Shown here one piece after another: positions 47,990-57,141 of a stretch of DNA of 64,000 bases. How positions within the stretch are numbered: the first letter of the stretch is position 1; each line of letters opens with the position of its first letter. The translations under genes and the position numbers were made by a program. The stretch spans positions 14,940 through 78,939 of the forward strand of contig CAVVNF010000008.1 in the NCBI GenBank assembly GCA_963749535.1, in the 5' to 3' direction. The stretch comes from Chersky-299 sp963749535. Its GTDB lineage: Bacteria; Actinomycetota; Thermoleophilia; RBG-16-64-13. Under the pieces are notes generated by a model, which saw nothing but the letters and a program-made list of their open reading frames with translations, was not told the origin of the DNA and made no database searches.

Positions 47990-49066
47990 CTAACGCGCCC
48001 ACGCCGCGATGCCTCGCCCGGCCGCTTCGCCACTTATGGCTTTCACCAGGCGGATCTTGTGGCAGCGAGAGCACATCAAGATCGTCTCGGTCCGGACGAG
48101 TCCGGCCCCGGAAGAAACGCCTTTGAGAAACCGGCCGTCGGTCACGGCGGTCGCCGCGAAGACTACGTTCTTACCCACCAGGTCCGTGGTCGTCAGGCTC
48201 GCCTCGATGCTTGCGAGGGAGAGCGCTCGCAATTGCTCCACCTGGTGTCGCGACACGGGCCAGAATCGCGCCTGTATCTGACCCGCGATGCACTGCAACG
48301 CCGCGGCGGTGATGATCCCCTTGGTCGAGCCACCGATACCGATGGACATGTCGACCCCGGGCACGCGGGCGGCTGCAGCGATTCCCGCGCTGATGTCTCC
48401 ATCACCGATGAGGGTGACCCTCGCGCCAGACTTCTTCACCTGGGCGATGAGCTCCTCGTGCCGCGGCCGGTCTAGGATGACCACCGACAGTTCGCTGGGC
48501 GGCCGGCCCAAGGCGGCCGCCACCGCCCTCACATTGTCCGCGACCGGCGCGTCAATCTCCGTGACTCCCGCGGCTTCGCCGGGGACGACGATCTTCTGCA
48601 TATACATCTCCGGCACGGACATGAAGCTGCCTGCCGGCCCGGCGGCGATCACTGCAAGCGCACCCGCCTGCCCCTTCGCCACGGCGCTGCGGCCCTCGAG
48701 CGCGTCTACCGCAAGGTCCCACGCGAGAGCCGGTTCTTCACTATCCGTGGCTCCGGCGCCTGCGGCAGCGCGCGTCCAACCGCGCCCCACCTCCTGGCCC
48801 ACCCGGAGTTCGCAGGGGCTGCCCGCCCCCCCACGGCCCACGATCACTTTGCCGCGAAAATCTATCTGGTCCAGGGCACCCAGCATTGCCTCCCGCGCCG
48901 CCAGATCCGCGCTCAGCCCGTCGCCACGCCCGTGCCATACCGATGCGGCGACGGCCGCCACTTCGCATACCGCGACGAACTCTTCGCACAAGCACTGGTA
49001 CGGCCCCAAGTCTTTGCCAGTGGACTCGTCGCACACCGGATCTTGCCGGTCAGCTGCCCTGGTCAC
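47990..49066 (-). CDS. GlpX-like protein (class II fructose-1,6-bisphosphatase fold) lacking metal-site residues
   Basis: 358 residues from GTG 49066, which overlaps the 2-phosphoglycerate kinase stop. The fold is clearly GlpX: W-H-G-R-G-D-G-L-S-A-D, D-L-A-V-D-A-L-E-G, A-V-I-A-A-G-P-A-G-S-F, M-Y-M-Q-K, I-G-D-G-D-I-S-A-G-I and I-A-G-Q-I-Q-A-R. Two landmarks are lost. The G-E-G-E-R-D-E-A-P-M metal/active-site loop reads G-R-G-G-A-G-S-P-C, and G-G-A-P-E-G-V reads G-G-S-T-K-G-I. D-P-x-x-G-T is D-A-L-E-G-R. No frame correction restores them. Fructose bisphosphatase activity is therefore doubtful. It closes the cyclic-diphosphoglycerate module, ahead of rho. Confidence 0.85.
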   Translation of the reverse strand: MTRAADRQDPVCDESTGKDLGPYQCLCEEFVAVCEVAAVAASVWHGRGDGLSADLAAREAMLGALDQIDFRGKVIVGRGGAGSPCELRVGQEVGRGWTRAAAGAGATDSEEPALAWDLAVDALEGRSAVAKGQAGALAVIAAGPAGSFMSVPEMYMQKIVVPGEAAGVTEIDAPVADNVRAVAAALGRPPSELSVVILDRPRHEELIAQVKKSGARVTLIGDGDISAGIAAAARVPGVDMSIGIGGSTKGIITAAALQCIAGQIQARFWPVSRHQVEQLRALSLASIEASLTTTDLVGKNVVFAATAVTDGRFLKGVSSGAGLVRTETILMCSRCHKIRLVKAISGEAAGRGIAAWAR

Positions 49067-50103
49067 TTCGTTGCTCCTCCGTCCGCTCGATAAGGTCATA
49101 GAGCGCGTCTACGACTGTTCCCACCGTGTCGTCGATGCTGACGTTGTCGACGACGAGTGTTCCCTCTGCGTCCGCTCGTTCCAATATGAAATCCTGGATC
49201 TCCCTGATCTCCTCGAAACCTTCCAGGTAGCGCTGCACCGCCCTGCGCCCCGAGGTTTCCTGCTCCCGTACGAGAAAGTGACTTTGATGGAGCTCGCGGT
49301 CTTTCACCGCCACGACCATGGGGAGAATCAATGCCTGGTCGGTCGGTTTGTCCAAGTTGGCGGCATTCCCCAACATTCCCGGCACGATGTGCACGCCCTC
49401 GATGAGCATGCCCGTCCGCTCTTTCACGGCTTGATCGAAGAACTGCCCCTACCCCCACGTTTATCATCTCAACCTGTTCCATAAAGCCCACCAAGTGGGA
49501 GTCGAGTCCTTCACCCAGAGGGATGCGAACGGCCCGGTCCGCCTGGAAAGACGAATAATGGATCGCCGGCATCAAGGAAAGGGAGAAGAACGCCCTCATG
49601 ACTTCGCGGATCGAATCCGTCGCGATGATCCGGACCATCCCTAGTCTATCCGCCAATTGCGCCGCGATCGTGCTCTTGCCTACCCCGGTGGCTCCTCCGA
49701 TGAGGATGATCACCGGTCTGTCCTCTCGTGCCAGCCGATTCCACTTACGATATCGATCCAGGTAGAGGCCTCCCTCGCTCTCCGCCAGCACCGATTCCAC
49801 CATCGCCCTAAGCTGCTCGACGCTCACTTCGCTGTCGGCGTTCTGAAAGAGCTGCCACTCGACGTCCAGCGCCACCGTATAGGCCCGCTCCGGAGGCAAC
49901 CCCGTAGCGGTGAGGGTCGTGGCAAGCAGACCCTTCGAGAAGGGCACCGAGTGGCCCCCCCTCACGAGCCGCATAGCCGGCCGCTCCCGGTGTGCCACCG
50001 CTTCGTTGGGACGCCCAGGTCGAGCCAAAGCCGTCTTTCGGAGGGCCTCAGGCTCCTTGCACTGCTTATCCACTAGTTCTGGTCCGTCCCCTGAAATGCC
50101 CAT
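49050..50103 (-). CDS. 2-phosphoglycerate kinase (frameshifted)
   Basis: Makes 2,3-bisphosphoglycerate from 2-phosphoglycerate and ATP, the first step to cyclic 2,3-diphosphoglycerate. The N-terminal ATP-cone-like part has V-P-F-S-K-G-L-L-A-T-T-L-T-A-T-G-L. The kinase part has I-L-I-G-G-A-T-G-V-G-K-S-T-I-A (Walker A), I-A-T-D-S-I-R-E-V-M-R, I-H-Y-S-S-F-Q-A and, after a +1 break at about 49437, L-I-E-G-V-H-I-V-P-G-M. This order matches archaeal 2-phosphoglycerate kinases closely. About 350 residues from ATG 50103; ATG 49974 (M-R-L-V-R-G) is an alternative. Four bases after the synthetase gene. Confidence 0.88.
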
Positions 50104-50107
50104 CGCT

Positions 50108-51489
50108 TCACACCTGAGCCTTGAATCGCTCCTTAGCAAGCCTGCCCAATCTGGAGGCTTCTTCCCGCAACTCGCCCGGCCGGCCCGGGGCCACTTCGAC
50201 CGGCTCGTTGTCCACAAAGACAAGGTCCAATCCGCGCTTTTCTGCCTCGGCGGCCACCACGTCGATCGCCGCCGCCTTGATCTCCGTGGCTATGACATCG
50301 ACCGGCCCCAGTTCCCCTAGGTCACGCAACAACGCAGGGCGGTCCGCCAGATTGGTGGACACCGACTCCACCGTGCACCCCCAACGTTCCGCGATATACC
50401 GCGCCAGCACCCGCTTTTGGACCTCAGGCGCCGTGCAGAAGAAGGCAACACGCTTGCCCTCGACGGACCGTGTCAGCCTCGGCCGAAACACGATTGGTAT
50501 CACCGGCACTTCCGGTTTGATCGCCCGGATCCCCGCGATCATCGCCTGCACTCTGGAAGCCGAAGCCAGTGGCTCCTCCGCCATGGCCAGAACGACCGAG
50601 TCGCTGAGCAACACCCTGTAGGTCCCCAAATAGCCTGTCACGTATTCGACCGGCTGATGCGCTCCCGCCACCAGCAGCATGCAGTCCGTCCCCACTGGGG
50701 GCCAGAGCCGCCCCGCTCCCCTCGAAGATCACCACTTCCGGCTGCAGGCTGTTCGCCAGAAGGGCCCCCTCGGCCACGTTGGACACGAACGGAGCCCCCG
50801 CCATGCCTCCGCCGCACCGCCTGCAACCGATGGTCGTTACCCGACTCAGCACGGCATCCTCAAAATGATCGGAGGCCGCGTGCCTGCCTTCTCGACTCCA
50901 CGCCAGCAACTGCTTCGCACCAAGGTCACCGCCGCTGCCGTCGATGACCTCCGGGTGCTCCGGCCCCGCCGCGCCCCATCGCGACGATCACGACCCCGTG
51001 GCCCCCCGCCGCCGGACCTGTGTCCTCTTGTAAAGCCCGCGCGACGAATCCGCTTACCGCCGTCTTGCCTACCCGCTTCGCCGTACCAGCGACGGATAGC
51101 GACGGGCAATTGGAGAGACGTACGGGATTCAAGGGTCTGAAGTGGAAATCTGAGCCTTCGTAGCCGACGTTCCGCGCCAACGTTTCGCTGATCAGGCGGA
51201 ATCGCTCTACATATCCTAGCACCGGCTCGTCACTAAGGTCAACGATGACCTCCGGCTGATATGTTTCGATGGCCGAGGCGAGTCCCCTGCACCAATCCTC
51301 GGCGAAGACAACCGGCAGCCCGTACAGCTCCTCAGCTTCAGCCTGCAGGTCGGCAGACCTGATCTTCTCGGACCCGCCCAAGAACACTGCGGCGCGGTAC
51401 TCGAAACGGTCGGAGGTCTTCTGCAGCGCCTCGACCACCACCGGCGGATAGTGCTCGCCGTCGATCAGTGCAACGGCCGAACGCTTCAT
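50108..51489 (-). CDS. Cyclic 2,3-diphosphoglycerate synthetase (two frame breaks)
   Basis: Closes 2,3-bisphosphoglycerate into the cyclic anhydride using ATP. About 459 residues, near the roughly 460 of archaeal enzymes. Start A-V-A-L-I-D-G-E-H-Y-P-P-V-V; phosphate-binding S-V-A-G-T-A-K-R-V-G-K-T-A near residue 130; V-V-I-V-A-M-G-R-G-G-P-E-H-P; T-I-G-C-R-R-C-G-G-G-M-A-G; V-V-I-F-E-G-S-G-A-A; and V-A-F-F-C-T-A-P. Breaks at about 50965 and 50699 (one extra base each, both in base runs). The ATG at 51489 overlaps the phosphoesterase stop by one base. Confidence 0.87.
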
Positions 51490-52289
51490 CAGTCGGGGAG
51501 AGCCCGCTCGGCGCAGGAATGGTGGCGAACGTACATGTTCGAACTGGAGTCGAATTCCACGATCACTTCCCCTCCGTGGAACGGGTACCGGCGGGTCACC
51601 TTCACGTGGTCGCCAGCGATCTCGATCACGTTATAGCAGGGCTTGGTGTCGCCTCTCAGCCGGAGGGTTGCGACCGTCCCCGTGTTCACGATGAACATAT
51701 TCTCCAGTCTCCACGCGTATGGCACGTGCTTGTGCCCCGAGAGCACCAGCCCCACGCCGCACTCCACGAGGACCTCGAGAACGTCACCCGCATCGTTGAC
51801 TATATTCCGTTCGCGGCCGGTGCCGGGGATCGGGATCAAATGGTGATGGAGGGCGAACACCTTGAAGTCCGTGGGCCGTTCCATGAAGGCCTCGCGGATC
51901 CAAGGATAGCGGTGCCGGCCTATCCTGCCGTTGTCCAGGTCGGGCTCGGTAGAATCCACACCCACCAGCGTCACCCCGTTCTTGCGGATGACCGGTTCCC
52001 GGGTGGCGAACAGGCGCTCGAAATGGGCGTAGCCCACGTTGCGACTGTCGTGATTTCCCGGTACCACGAGCACGTCGTGGCAGTCCAACCGCTCGATGCA
52101 CTCCTTGGCTTCCCGAAATTCCTGACGGTAGCCCATGTTCGTGAGGTCGCCGGTGACCACCACCAGGTCAGGCGCCAGGTCGTTGACTTCGACCAGGGCG
52201 CGATCGAGCAGGTTGGGCACGAAATACTGGGACCCCGCGTGCAGGTCCGACAGGTGGGCGATGACGCACGAGCGAGTTTTCGTTTCCAT
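51489..52289 (-). CDS. Calcineurin-like metallophosphoesterase
   Basis: 266 residues with every metal motif: A-H-L-S-D-L-H-A-G-S, V-T-G-D-L-T-N, V-P-G-N-H-D-S-R, F-A-L-H-H-H and L-S-G-H-K-H-V. This is the 3',5'-cyclic nucleotide phosphodiesterase (CpdA/Icc) branch by layout. ATG 52289 follows GGAAGGAA and is preferred over the upstream frame. It is coupled to the cyclic 2,3-diphosphoglycerate synthetase gene by a one-base overlap, so a role in hydrolysing that compound or a related phosphodiester is an attractive guess, no more. Confidence 0.9.
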   Translation of the reverse strand: METKTRSCVIAHLSDLHAGSQYFVPNLLDRALVEVNDLAPDLVVVTGDLTNMGYRQEFREAKECIERLDCHDVLVVPGNHDSRNVGYAHFERLFATREPVIRKNGVTLVGVDSTEPDLDNGRIGRHRYPWIREAFMERPTDFKVFALHHHLIPIPGTGRERNIVNDAGDVLEVLVECGVGLVLSGHKHVPYAWRLENMFIVNTGTVATLRLRGDTKPCYNVIEIAGDHVKVTRRYPFHGGEVIVEFDSSSNMYVRHHSCAERALPD

Positions 52290-52433
52290 CCAGATTCCTT
52301 CCAGGGCGCACCACGAGCGGGCGGTCACCACGACGACCGTCCGATGATGGACGACGGATCCCCTAGGTTGTGGAGTCTCCCCGCGGCACCGGCCCGCCGG
52401 CCGCCACGATGGTTCCCTACTACTATCGGCCGG

Positions 52434-53521
52434 TCAGCCGGCGTTCGCGATGGTCTCTTCTACCGCGTCGAGATCGGCGCCGCAGTGAAGGATGGGCTTC
52501 GATTGCTCTATGGCGGTCTGCGGGTCCTTCAACCCGTGACCCGTGAGCACCGCGACGAGGGTATCGCCCTTGGGCAGGCCTTGCGCCCCGTACTTGAGCA
52601 GCCCGGCCACACTCGCGGCTGAAGCCGGCTCGCAAAAGACACCTTCCTTCTGAGCCAACAGCTTCTGCGCCGCGAGGATCTCGGCGTCCGTGACATCTCT
52701 GATCACCCCACCCGAGTCCCGCGCAGCGGCAAGCGCCTCTTCCGCGCGAGCGGGATTGCCGATGCGGATGGCGGTGGCCACGGTCTCGGGATTCTTCACG
52801 ACTTCCCCTCTCACGAGAGGGTTGGCCCCTGTAGCCTGGAAGCCCCAGACCACCGGCAGCCTCTGTGCGATGCCCAGGTCCTTGTATTCCCGAAAACCCT
52901 TCCAGTAAGACGTGATGTTCCCGGCGTTGCCCACGGGGATGGACAGCATGGCCGGCGCGTCGCCCAGGCGGTCGACTATCTCGAAGGCAGAGGTCTTCTG
53001 TCCTTCGATGCGATACGGATTGAGAGAGTTGACCAGAGTGATCGGCCGGCGCCGGAGATATCCTTCACGAAATCCAGCGCCTGGTCGAAGTTGCCTTCGA
53101 TGGCGATGGCCACAGCCCCGTGCATCAAGGCCTGCGAAAGCTTCCCCATGGCGATCTTCCCCTCGGGGATGAGCACCACGCATTTCAAACCGGCCCGCGC
53201 CGCGTAAGCCGCCGCAGACGCCGACGTATTGCCGGTGGAAGCGCAGATGACCGCGGTCGCGCCTTCCTCGACGGCCTTGGTGATGGCCATGGTCATGCCC
53301 CGGTCCTTGAACGAACCGGTAGGGTTGGCCGCTTCGTACTTGAGGAATACCCGGCACCCCAACTCCTTGCTCAGCCACACCGCGGGAATGAGCGGAGTGT
53401 CTCCTTCGCCGAGCGTCACAGCTGCAGTGTCCGGCTTGAGAGGCAGATACGCGCGGTACCGCGCGATCACTCCGAAAGGCCGCTCGGCGAGCGTGAAGGA
53501 AGGCATCGGCAGTTCAGTCAT
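52434..53521 (-). CDS. thrC: Threonine synthase (frameshifted)
   Basis: PLP enzyme making threonine from O-phosphohomoserine. P-T-G-S-F-K-D-R-G-M-T (PLP Lys) near residue 60, C-A-S-T-G-N-T-S-A-S-A-A-A-Y, and the phosphate-binding P-V-G-N-A-G-N-I. One break at about 53046, where a missing base fits (G-A-G-P-I-T-L-V-N-S-L-N-P-Y-R). About 362 residues. The ATG overlaps hom as ATGA. No homoserine kinase gene (thrB) follows, although it is the usual next gene in actinobacteria. Confidence 0.94.
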
Positions 53522-54819
53522 TCGTCGCTCACTTTCCCGTTGAGAGCACGCGAAGGGTCATCGGCTGGCCCTTGCACGATGGCAGCTTCCCTACTTGTTC
53601 GATAGCCGCGAAGAAGTTCTTCTCTCTGGTCGGGTGCGTGATGAGCACCAGCTCGGCTTCGTCCCCCCTGCCTTTTTGGATCAGGCTTGCCACCGATACC
53701 CCGTGGGCGCCGAAGACCGCAGCGATCTGCGCCAGGACACCCGGAGCGGTCTTCCACGTTGATCTTGATGAAGAACGCGGATTCCATGTCCTCCGCCGGG
53801 AAGAATTCGAGACTCCGGAAACAGGAGCAGCTCTGAAGGAAGCCCACGTCTTTGGTGTTCGCGATGGATACGATGTCGCTCACGACCGCAGTGGCCGTGG
53901 GCACTCCGCCGGCACCCGGCCCCATCAACATGATCTCTCCGATGGCATGCCCCTGCAGGAACACCGCGTTGTGCGAGCCGCTGATCGAGGCGAGAGGATG
54001 AGACAGGGGAAGCAGAGCCGGGTAGACCCGGACGCTGACTTTCCCCTCCACCAGCCGCGCCGCCCCGATAAGCTTCACCACGAATCCGAATTCTTTCGCG
54101 TAGCGCACGTCGTCGATGGTGACATTCTGGATGCCCTCGTAGGACACATCGGATAGCGTCACGCGCGAATGGAAGGCGATGGAACCAAGAATGGCCATCT
54201 TCGCCGCGGCGTCGCCCCCGCCCACGTCGGCCGTAGGATCCGCTTCCGCGTACCCCAGCTCCTGAGCTTTCGCCAGAATCTCGGGATAGTCGCCCTCTTC
54301 GCCATACATCCGAGTGAGGATGTAGTTGGTGGTCCCGTTGACGATCCCGTAGACAGTGTGCAGCTCCGCCGCGATCATGCTCTCGCGCATCACCTTGATG
54401 ATGGGGATAGCCCCCGCCACCGAAGCCTCGAAGCGTAGATGCCGCCTCTGCTCACGGGCCAGGTCGAACAGCGCCCGGCCCCTGGAGGCCAAAAGCTGTT
54501 TGTTGGCCGTGACGACGTTCTTGCCCTTGCGCAGGGCGGCGTCAAGAAACGCGTACGCCCAATCCGTGCCCCCGATGACCTCGACCACGATATCGATCGA
54601 CGGGTCGTCGACTATCTCGTCGAAGTCGGTGGTGAAAACACCCGGCGCCACATCAGCGGGTATCTTGGCCTTATCCTGCTCGAGGACCTTGACCACCTGC
54701 AGGTCCACCCCGGTCCCTTCCAGGATGTTGTCGTGCTCCTTCTCGATCAGGCGATAAACGCTCGACCCGATGGTCCCGAATCCCAACAGTCCGATGCGCA
54801 CGGCCATCTCCCGGCTCAT
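53518..54819 (-). CDS. hom: Homoserine dehydrogenase (frameshifted)
   Basis: NAD(P)H reduction of aspartate semialdehyde. Rossmann start I-G-L-L-G-F-G-T-I-G-S, E-V-I-G-G, V-V-T-A-N-K-Q-L-L-A, the signature G-I-V-N-G-T-T-N-Y-I-L-T-R-M, and the catalytic region A-D-P-T-A-D-V-G-G-G-D-A-A-A-K. A C-terminal ACT domain begins near residue 350; the frame breaks in it at about 53745, where removing one base gives D-R-P-G-V-L-A-Q-I. About 433 residues. Confidence 0.95.
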   Translation of the reverse strand: MSREMAVRIGLLGFGTIGSSVYRLIEKEHDNILEGTGVDLQVVKVLEQDKAKIPADVAPGVFTTDFDEIVDDPSIDIVVEVIGGTDWAYAFLDAALRKGKNVVTANKQLLASRGRALFDLAREQRRHLRFEASVAGAIPIIKVMRESMIAAELHTVYGIVNGTTNYILTRMYGEEGDYPEILAKAQELGYAEADPTADVGGGDAAAKMAILGSIAFHSRVTLSDVSYEGIQNVTIDDVRYAKEFGFVVKLIGAARLVEGKVSVRVYPALLPLSHPLASISGSHNAVFLQGHAIGEIMLMGPGAGGVPTATAVVSDIVSIANTKDVGFLQSCSCFRSLEFFPAEDMESAFFIKINVEDRSGCPGADRCGLRRPRGIGGKPDPKRQGGRSRAGAHHAPDQREELLRGYRTSREAAIVQGPADDPSRALNGKVSDE

Positions 54820-54828
54820 GCGACCCCC

Positions 54829-56150
54829 CTAATCTCGCAATGGACGATGCTTTGCCACCAGATCCTCATAGCGTTCTCTCTCGACGATGATACGGGCCGC
54901 GCCGTCTTGCACCATCACCACGGCCGGCCGCGGACTGCCGTTGTAGTTCGAGGCCATGGCGAAGCAGTACGCGCCCGTCGCCGGCGTGACCAGGACGTCT
55001 CCCGACTTCCGGTCTGGGCAATCAGCGCGTGCTTCACGAGCACGTCGCCGCTCTCGCAATGCTTGCCCGCCACGGTCACCGCTACATCGCTGGGAAGATC
55101 GGCCTTGTTGGCGATCATGGCCTCGTACTCGGCATCGTAGAGCATCGGCCGGATGTTGTCGCTCATGCCGCCGTCCACGCTTACATAGGTGCGGATGCCG
55201 GGCACTTCTTTGATCGTACCCACGCGATAGGCCGTGATCCCCGCCTTGCCGACGATCGAGCGCCCCGGCTCGATGAGCACCCTGGGCATGGGCAGACCGA
55301 CCCGAGCCATCTCTTCTCGCACGCCCTCCACCTTGACCGTCACGTAGTCGCCGATGGACGACGGCATGTCAGCTTCCGTATATCGGATCCCCAGCCCACC
55401 GCCGATGTTCAAGTAACGGCAGGCAAAGCCGAAGCGCTCGTGCGCTTGGCGGATCAGGTCTACAAGTATCTCGATAGCCTTCCGGAACGCGTCCAGCTGG
55501 AAGATCTGACTGCCGATGTGGGCGTGAAGACCGACCAGCTCCAGATGCGAAGACTCCAGGGACTGTCGAATCGCCTCGATAGCTACTCCGTCTACGAGAC
55601 CGAAGCCGAATTTGGAGTCGATCTGACCGGTTTGGATGAAAGAGTGCGTGTGCGCCTCGATGCCCGGGGTTATGCGGAGGAGGATCTTCTGCATGGTCCC
55701 CCGCGCTGCCAACAGCTCCTCGAGAAGCGCGAGTTCCTGGAAGCTATCCACGACCACGAAACCCACTCCCCCATCGAGCGCGAGCTCCAGCTCCTCCCGG
55801 GTCTTGCAGTTCCCGTGGAAGAAGATGGAGTCCGACGGGAAGCCGGCTCTCTTGGCGACGTAATACTCGCCTCCCGAGGAGACATCGATGGAGAGGCCCT
55901 CCTCCAGGACCAGCTGCTCCACGGCCAGCGTTGAAAGCGCCTTGCTGGCGTAGATCACCTCGAAGTCCGACGTGTGCTCCCGAAATGCCTCCATGTACCG
56001 GCGGCATTGGTCGCGGATCGTGCTCTCGTCGTATATGACGACCGGCGTGCCGAAGTCGTGGGCGAGGCCCACCACGTCGCAGCCACCCACTTCCAAGTGG
56101 CCAGCCGAGTCGTGAACAGCTGTAATGGGATAGACGAGCGTGTGGGTCAA
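54829..56150 (-). CDS. lysA: Diaminopimelate decarboxylase (frameshifted)
   Basis: PLP enzyme for the last step of lysine synthesis. V-I-Y-A-S-K-A-L-S (PLP Lys) near residue 69, F-F-H-G-N-C-K, S-K-F-G-F-G, G-L-H-A-H-I-G-S-Q, G-G-G-L-G-I-R-Y, E-P-G-R-S-I-V-G and, after a one-base loss at about 55013, S-G-D-V-L-V and G-A-Y-C-F-A-M-A-S-N-Y-N. About 440 residues. The start is TTG at 56150 with GGAGG six bases upstream. First gene of the lysA-hom-thrC run. Confidence 0.95.
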
Positions 56151-56202
56151 GACAGCCTCCGAACGGGGAAACAGGGGTAAGTTACCATAGAAGGCAAGCT
56201 GG

Positions 56203-56208
56203 TAGAAT
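56203..56208 (+). promoter_or_regulatory. Possible -10 box for the gene at 56220
   Basis: TAGAAT lies 12 bases before the ATG at 56220, with a weak TTACCA 15 bases further upstream. If used, the transcript would be almost leaderless, consistent with the lack of a ribosome site before that gene. Confidence 0.4.
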
Positions 56209-56219
56209 GAGCTTCCAGG

Positions 56220-56588
56220 ATGATTGATGAAACGCCCACTTTCTCTTACTACCGGGGCATCAAGGAACCTTCATTCGCCACGCGCACCGAGCTCGAAGCG
56301 GCGAAGCTCTTCGACTACTACCGGATCGCCTGGGAATATGAGCCTCGAACGTTCGTCCTTGAACAGGATGAGCACGGCGGCATCCTGGAGGCTTTCACCC
56401 CTGACTTCTTCTTGCCCGATCTCGACCTGTTCATCGAGGTCACGGAAATGAAGCAGTCGCTGGTCACCGCCAAGAACAGGAAGGTCCGCAAGCTTCGCGA
56501 CAAGTACCCGGAGATCAAGGTGAAGCTGCTTTATCGCAAGGACTTCGTGCGCTTGGCCCAGAAGTACGGGCTGCAGTGGCAGGCGTAG
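56220..56588 (+). CDS. Small PD-(D/E)XK nuclease-like protein
   Basis: 122 residues, unnamed. It reads like a restriction-endonuclease-type fold: an N-terminal helix with E-L-E-A-A-K-L-F-D-Y, then W-E-Y-E-P, then F-T-P-D-F-F-L-P-D (Asp) and L-F-I-E-V-T-E-M-K (Glu and Lys), then a helix rich in Lys/Arg and the strand V-K-L-L-Y-R-K-D. This Asp...Glu-x-Thr...Lys arrangement is the PD-(D/E)XK core. No partner transposition or restriction gene is nearby. It reads away from lysA and is followed by hpt 13 bases later. Confidence 0.7.
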   Translation: MIDETPTFSYYRGIKEPSFATRTELEAAKLFDYYRIAWEYEPRTFVLEQDEHGGILEAFTPDFFLPDLDLFIEVTEMKQSLVTAKNRKVRKLRDKYPEIKVKLLYRKDFVRLAQKYGLQWQA

Positions 56589-56601
56589 CAGTCGAGGCAA
56601 G

Positions 56602-57138
56602 TTGACTTTGGATGAGGCGCTCTATCTAGACGCTGAGACCATTCGGGCCCGAGTCGCGGAGCTGGGTGCGGAGATCACCCGTGACTATCAGGGCAAGAAC
56701 TTGCTGATGGTCTCCATCCTCAAGGGCGCCGTGTTCTTTTTGGCGGATCTCGCCCGAGCCGTCGATCTGCCGCTGGAGATCGACCTCCTCGCCATCAGTT
56801 CGTACAATCAGGAGCACGACGAGACCGGCACCAAAGCCATCCGCTTCTTGAAGGACCTGGACCGGCCGCTCACCGGCAAGGACGTTCTCGTGGTGGAACA
56901 CGTCATCGACACCGGCCTTACCCTGCATTACATCCTGAGATCGCTCGCCATGCGCGATCCCCGGTCGCTCGCCGTATGCACCCTACTCGATCGCCCGCAG
57001 AGGAGGTTCGTGGACTTCGACGTCCGCTACCGGGGCTTCAGCGTTCCCGATGACTTCTTCGTGGGATATGGCTTCGGCTTTCGCCAGACGTTGCGGAACC
57101 TACCGTACATCGCTTACCTACCCACTGAGCCCGACTGA
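56602..57138 (+). CDS. hpt: Hypoxanthine phosphoribosyltransferase
   Basis: Purine salvage from hypoxanthine or guanine and PRPP. 178 residues. I-L-K-G-A-V-F-F-L-A-D, the flexible-loop region S-S-Y-N, and the PRPP motif V-V-E-H-V-I-D-T-G-L-T-L, in which His replaces the common Asp after Glu. V-G-Y-G-F and Y-I-A-Y-L are at the end. TTG start at 56602 with GAGG five bases upstream. Confidence 0.94.
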   Translation: MTLDEALYLDAETIRARVAELGAEITRDYQGKNLLMVSILKGAVFFLADLARAVDLPLEIDLLAISSYNQEHDETGTKAIRFLKDLDRPLTGKDVLVVEHVIDTGLTLHYILRSLAMRDPRSLAVCTLLDRPQRRFVDFDVRYRGFSVPDDFFVGYGFGFRQTLRNLPYIAYLPTEPD

Positions 57139-57141
57139 ATC

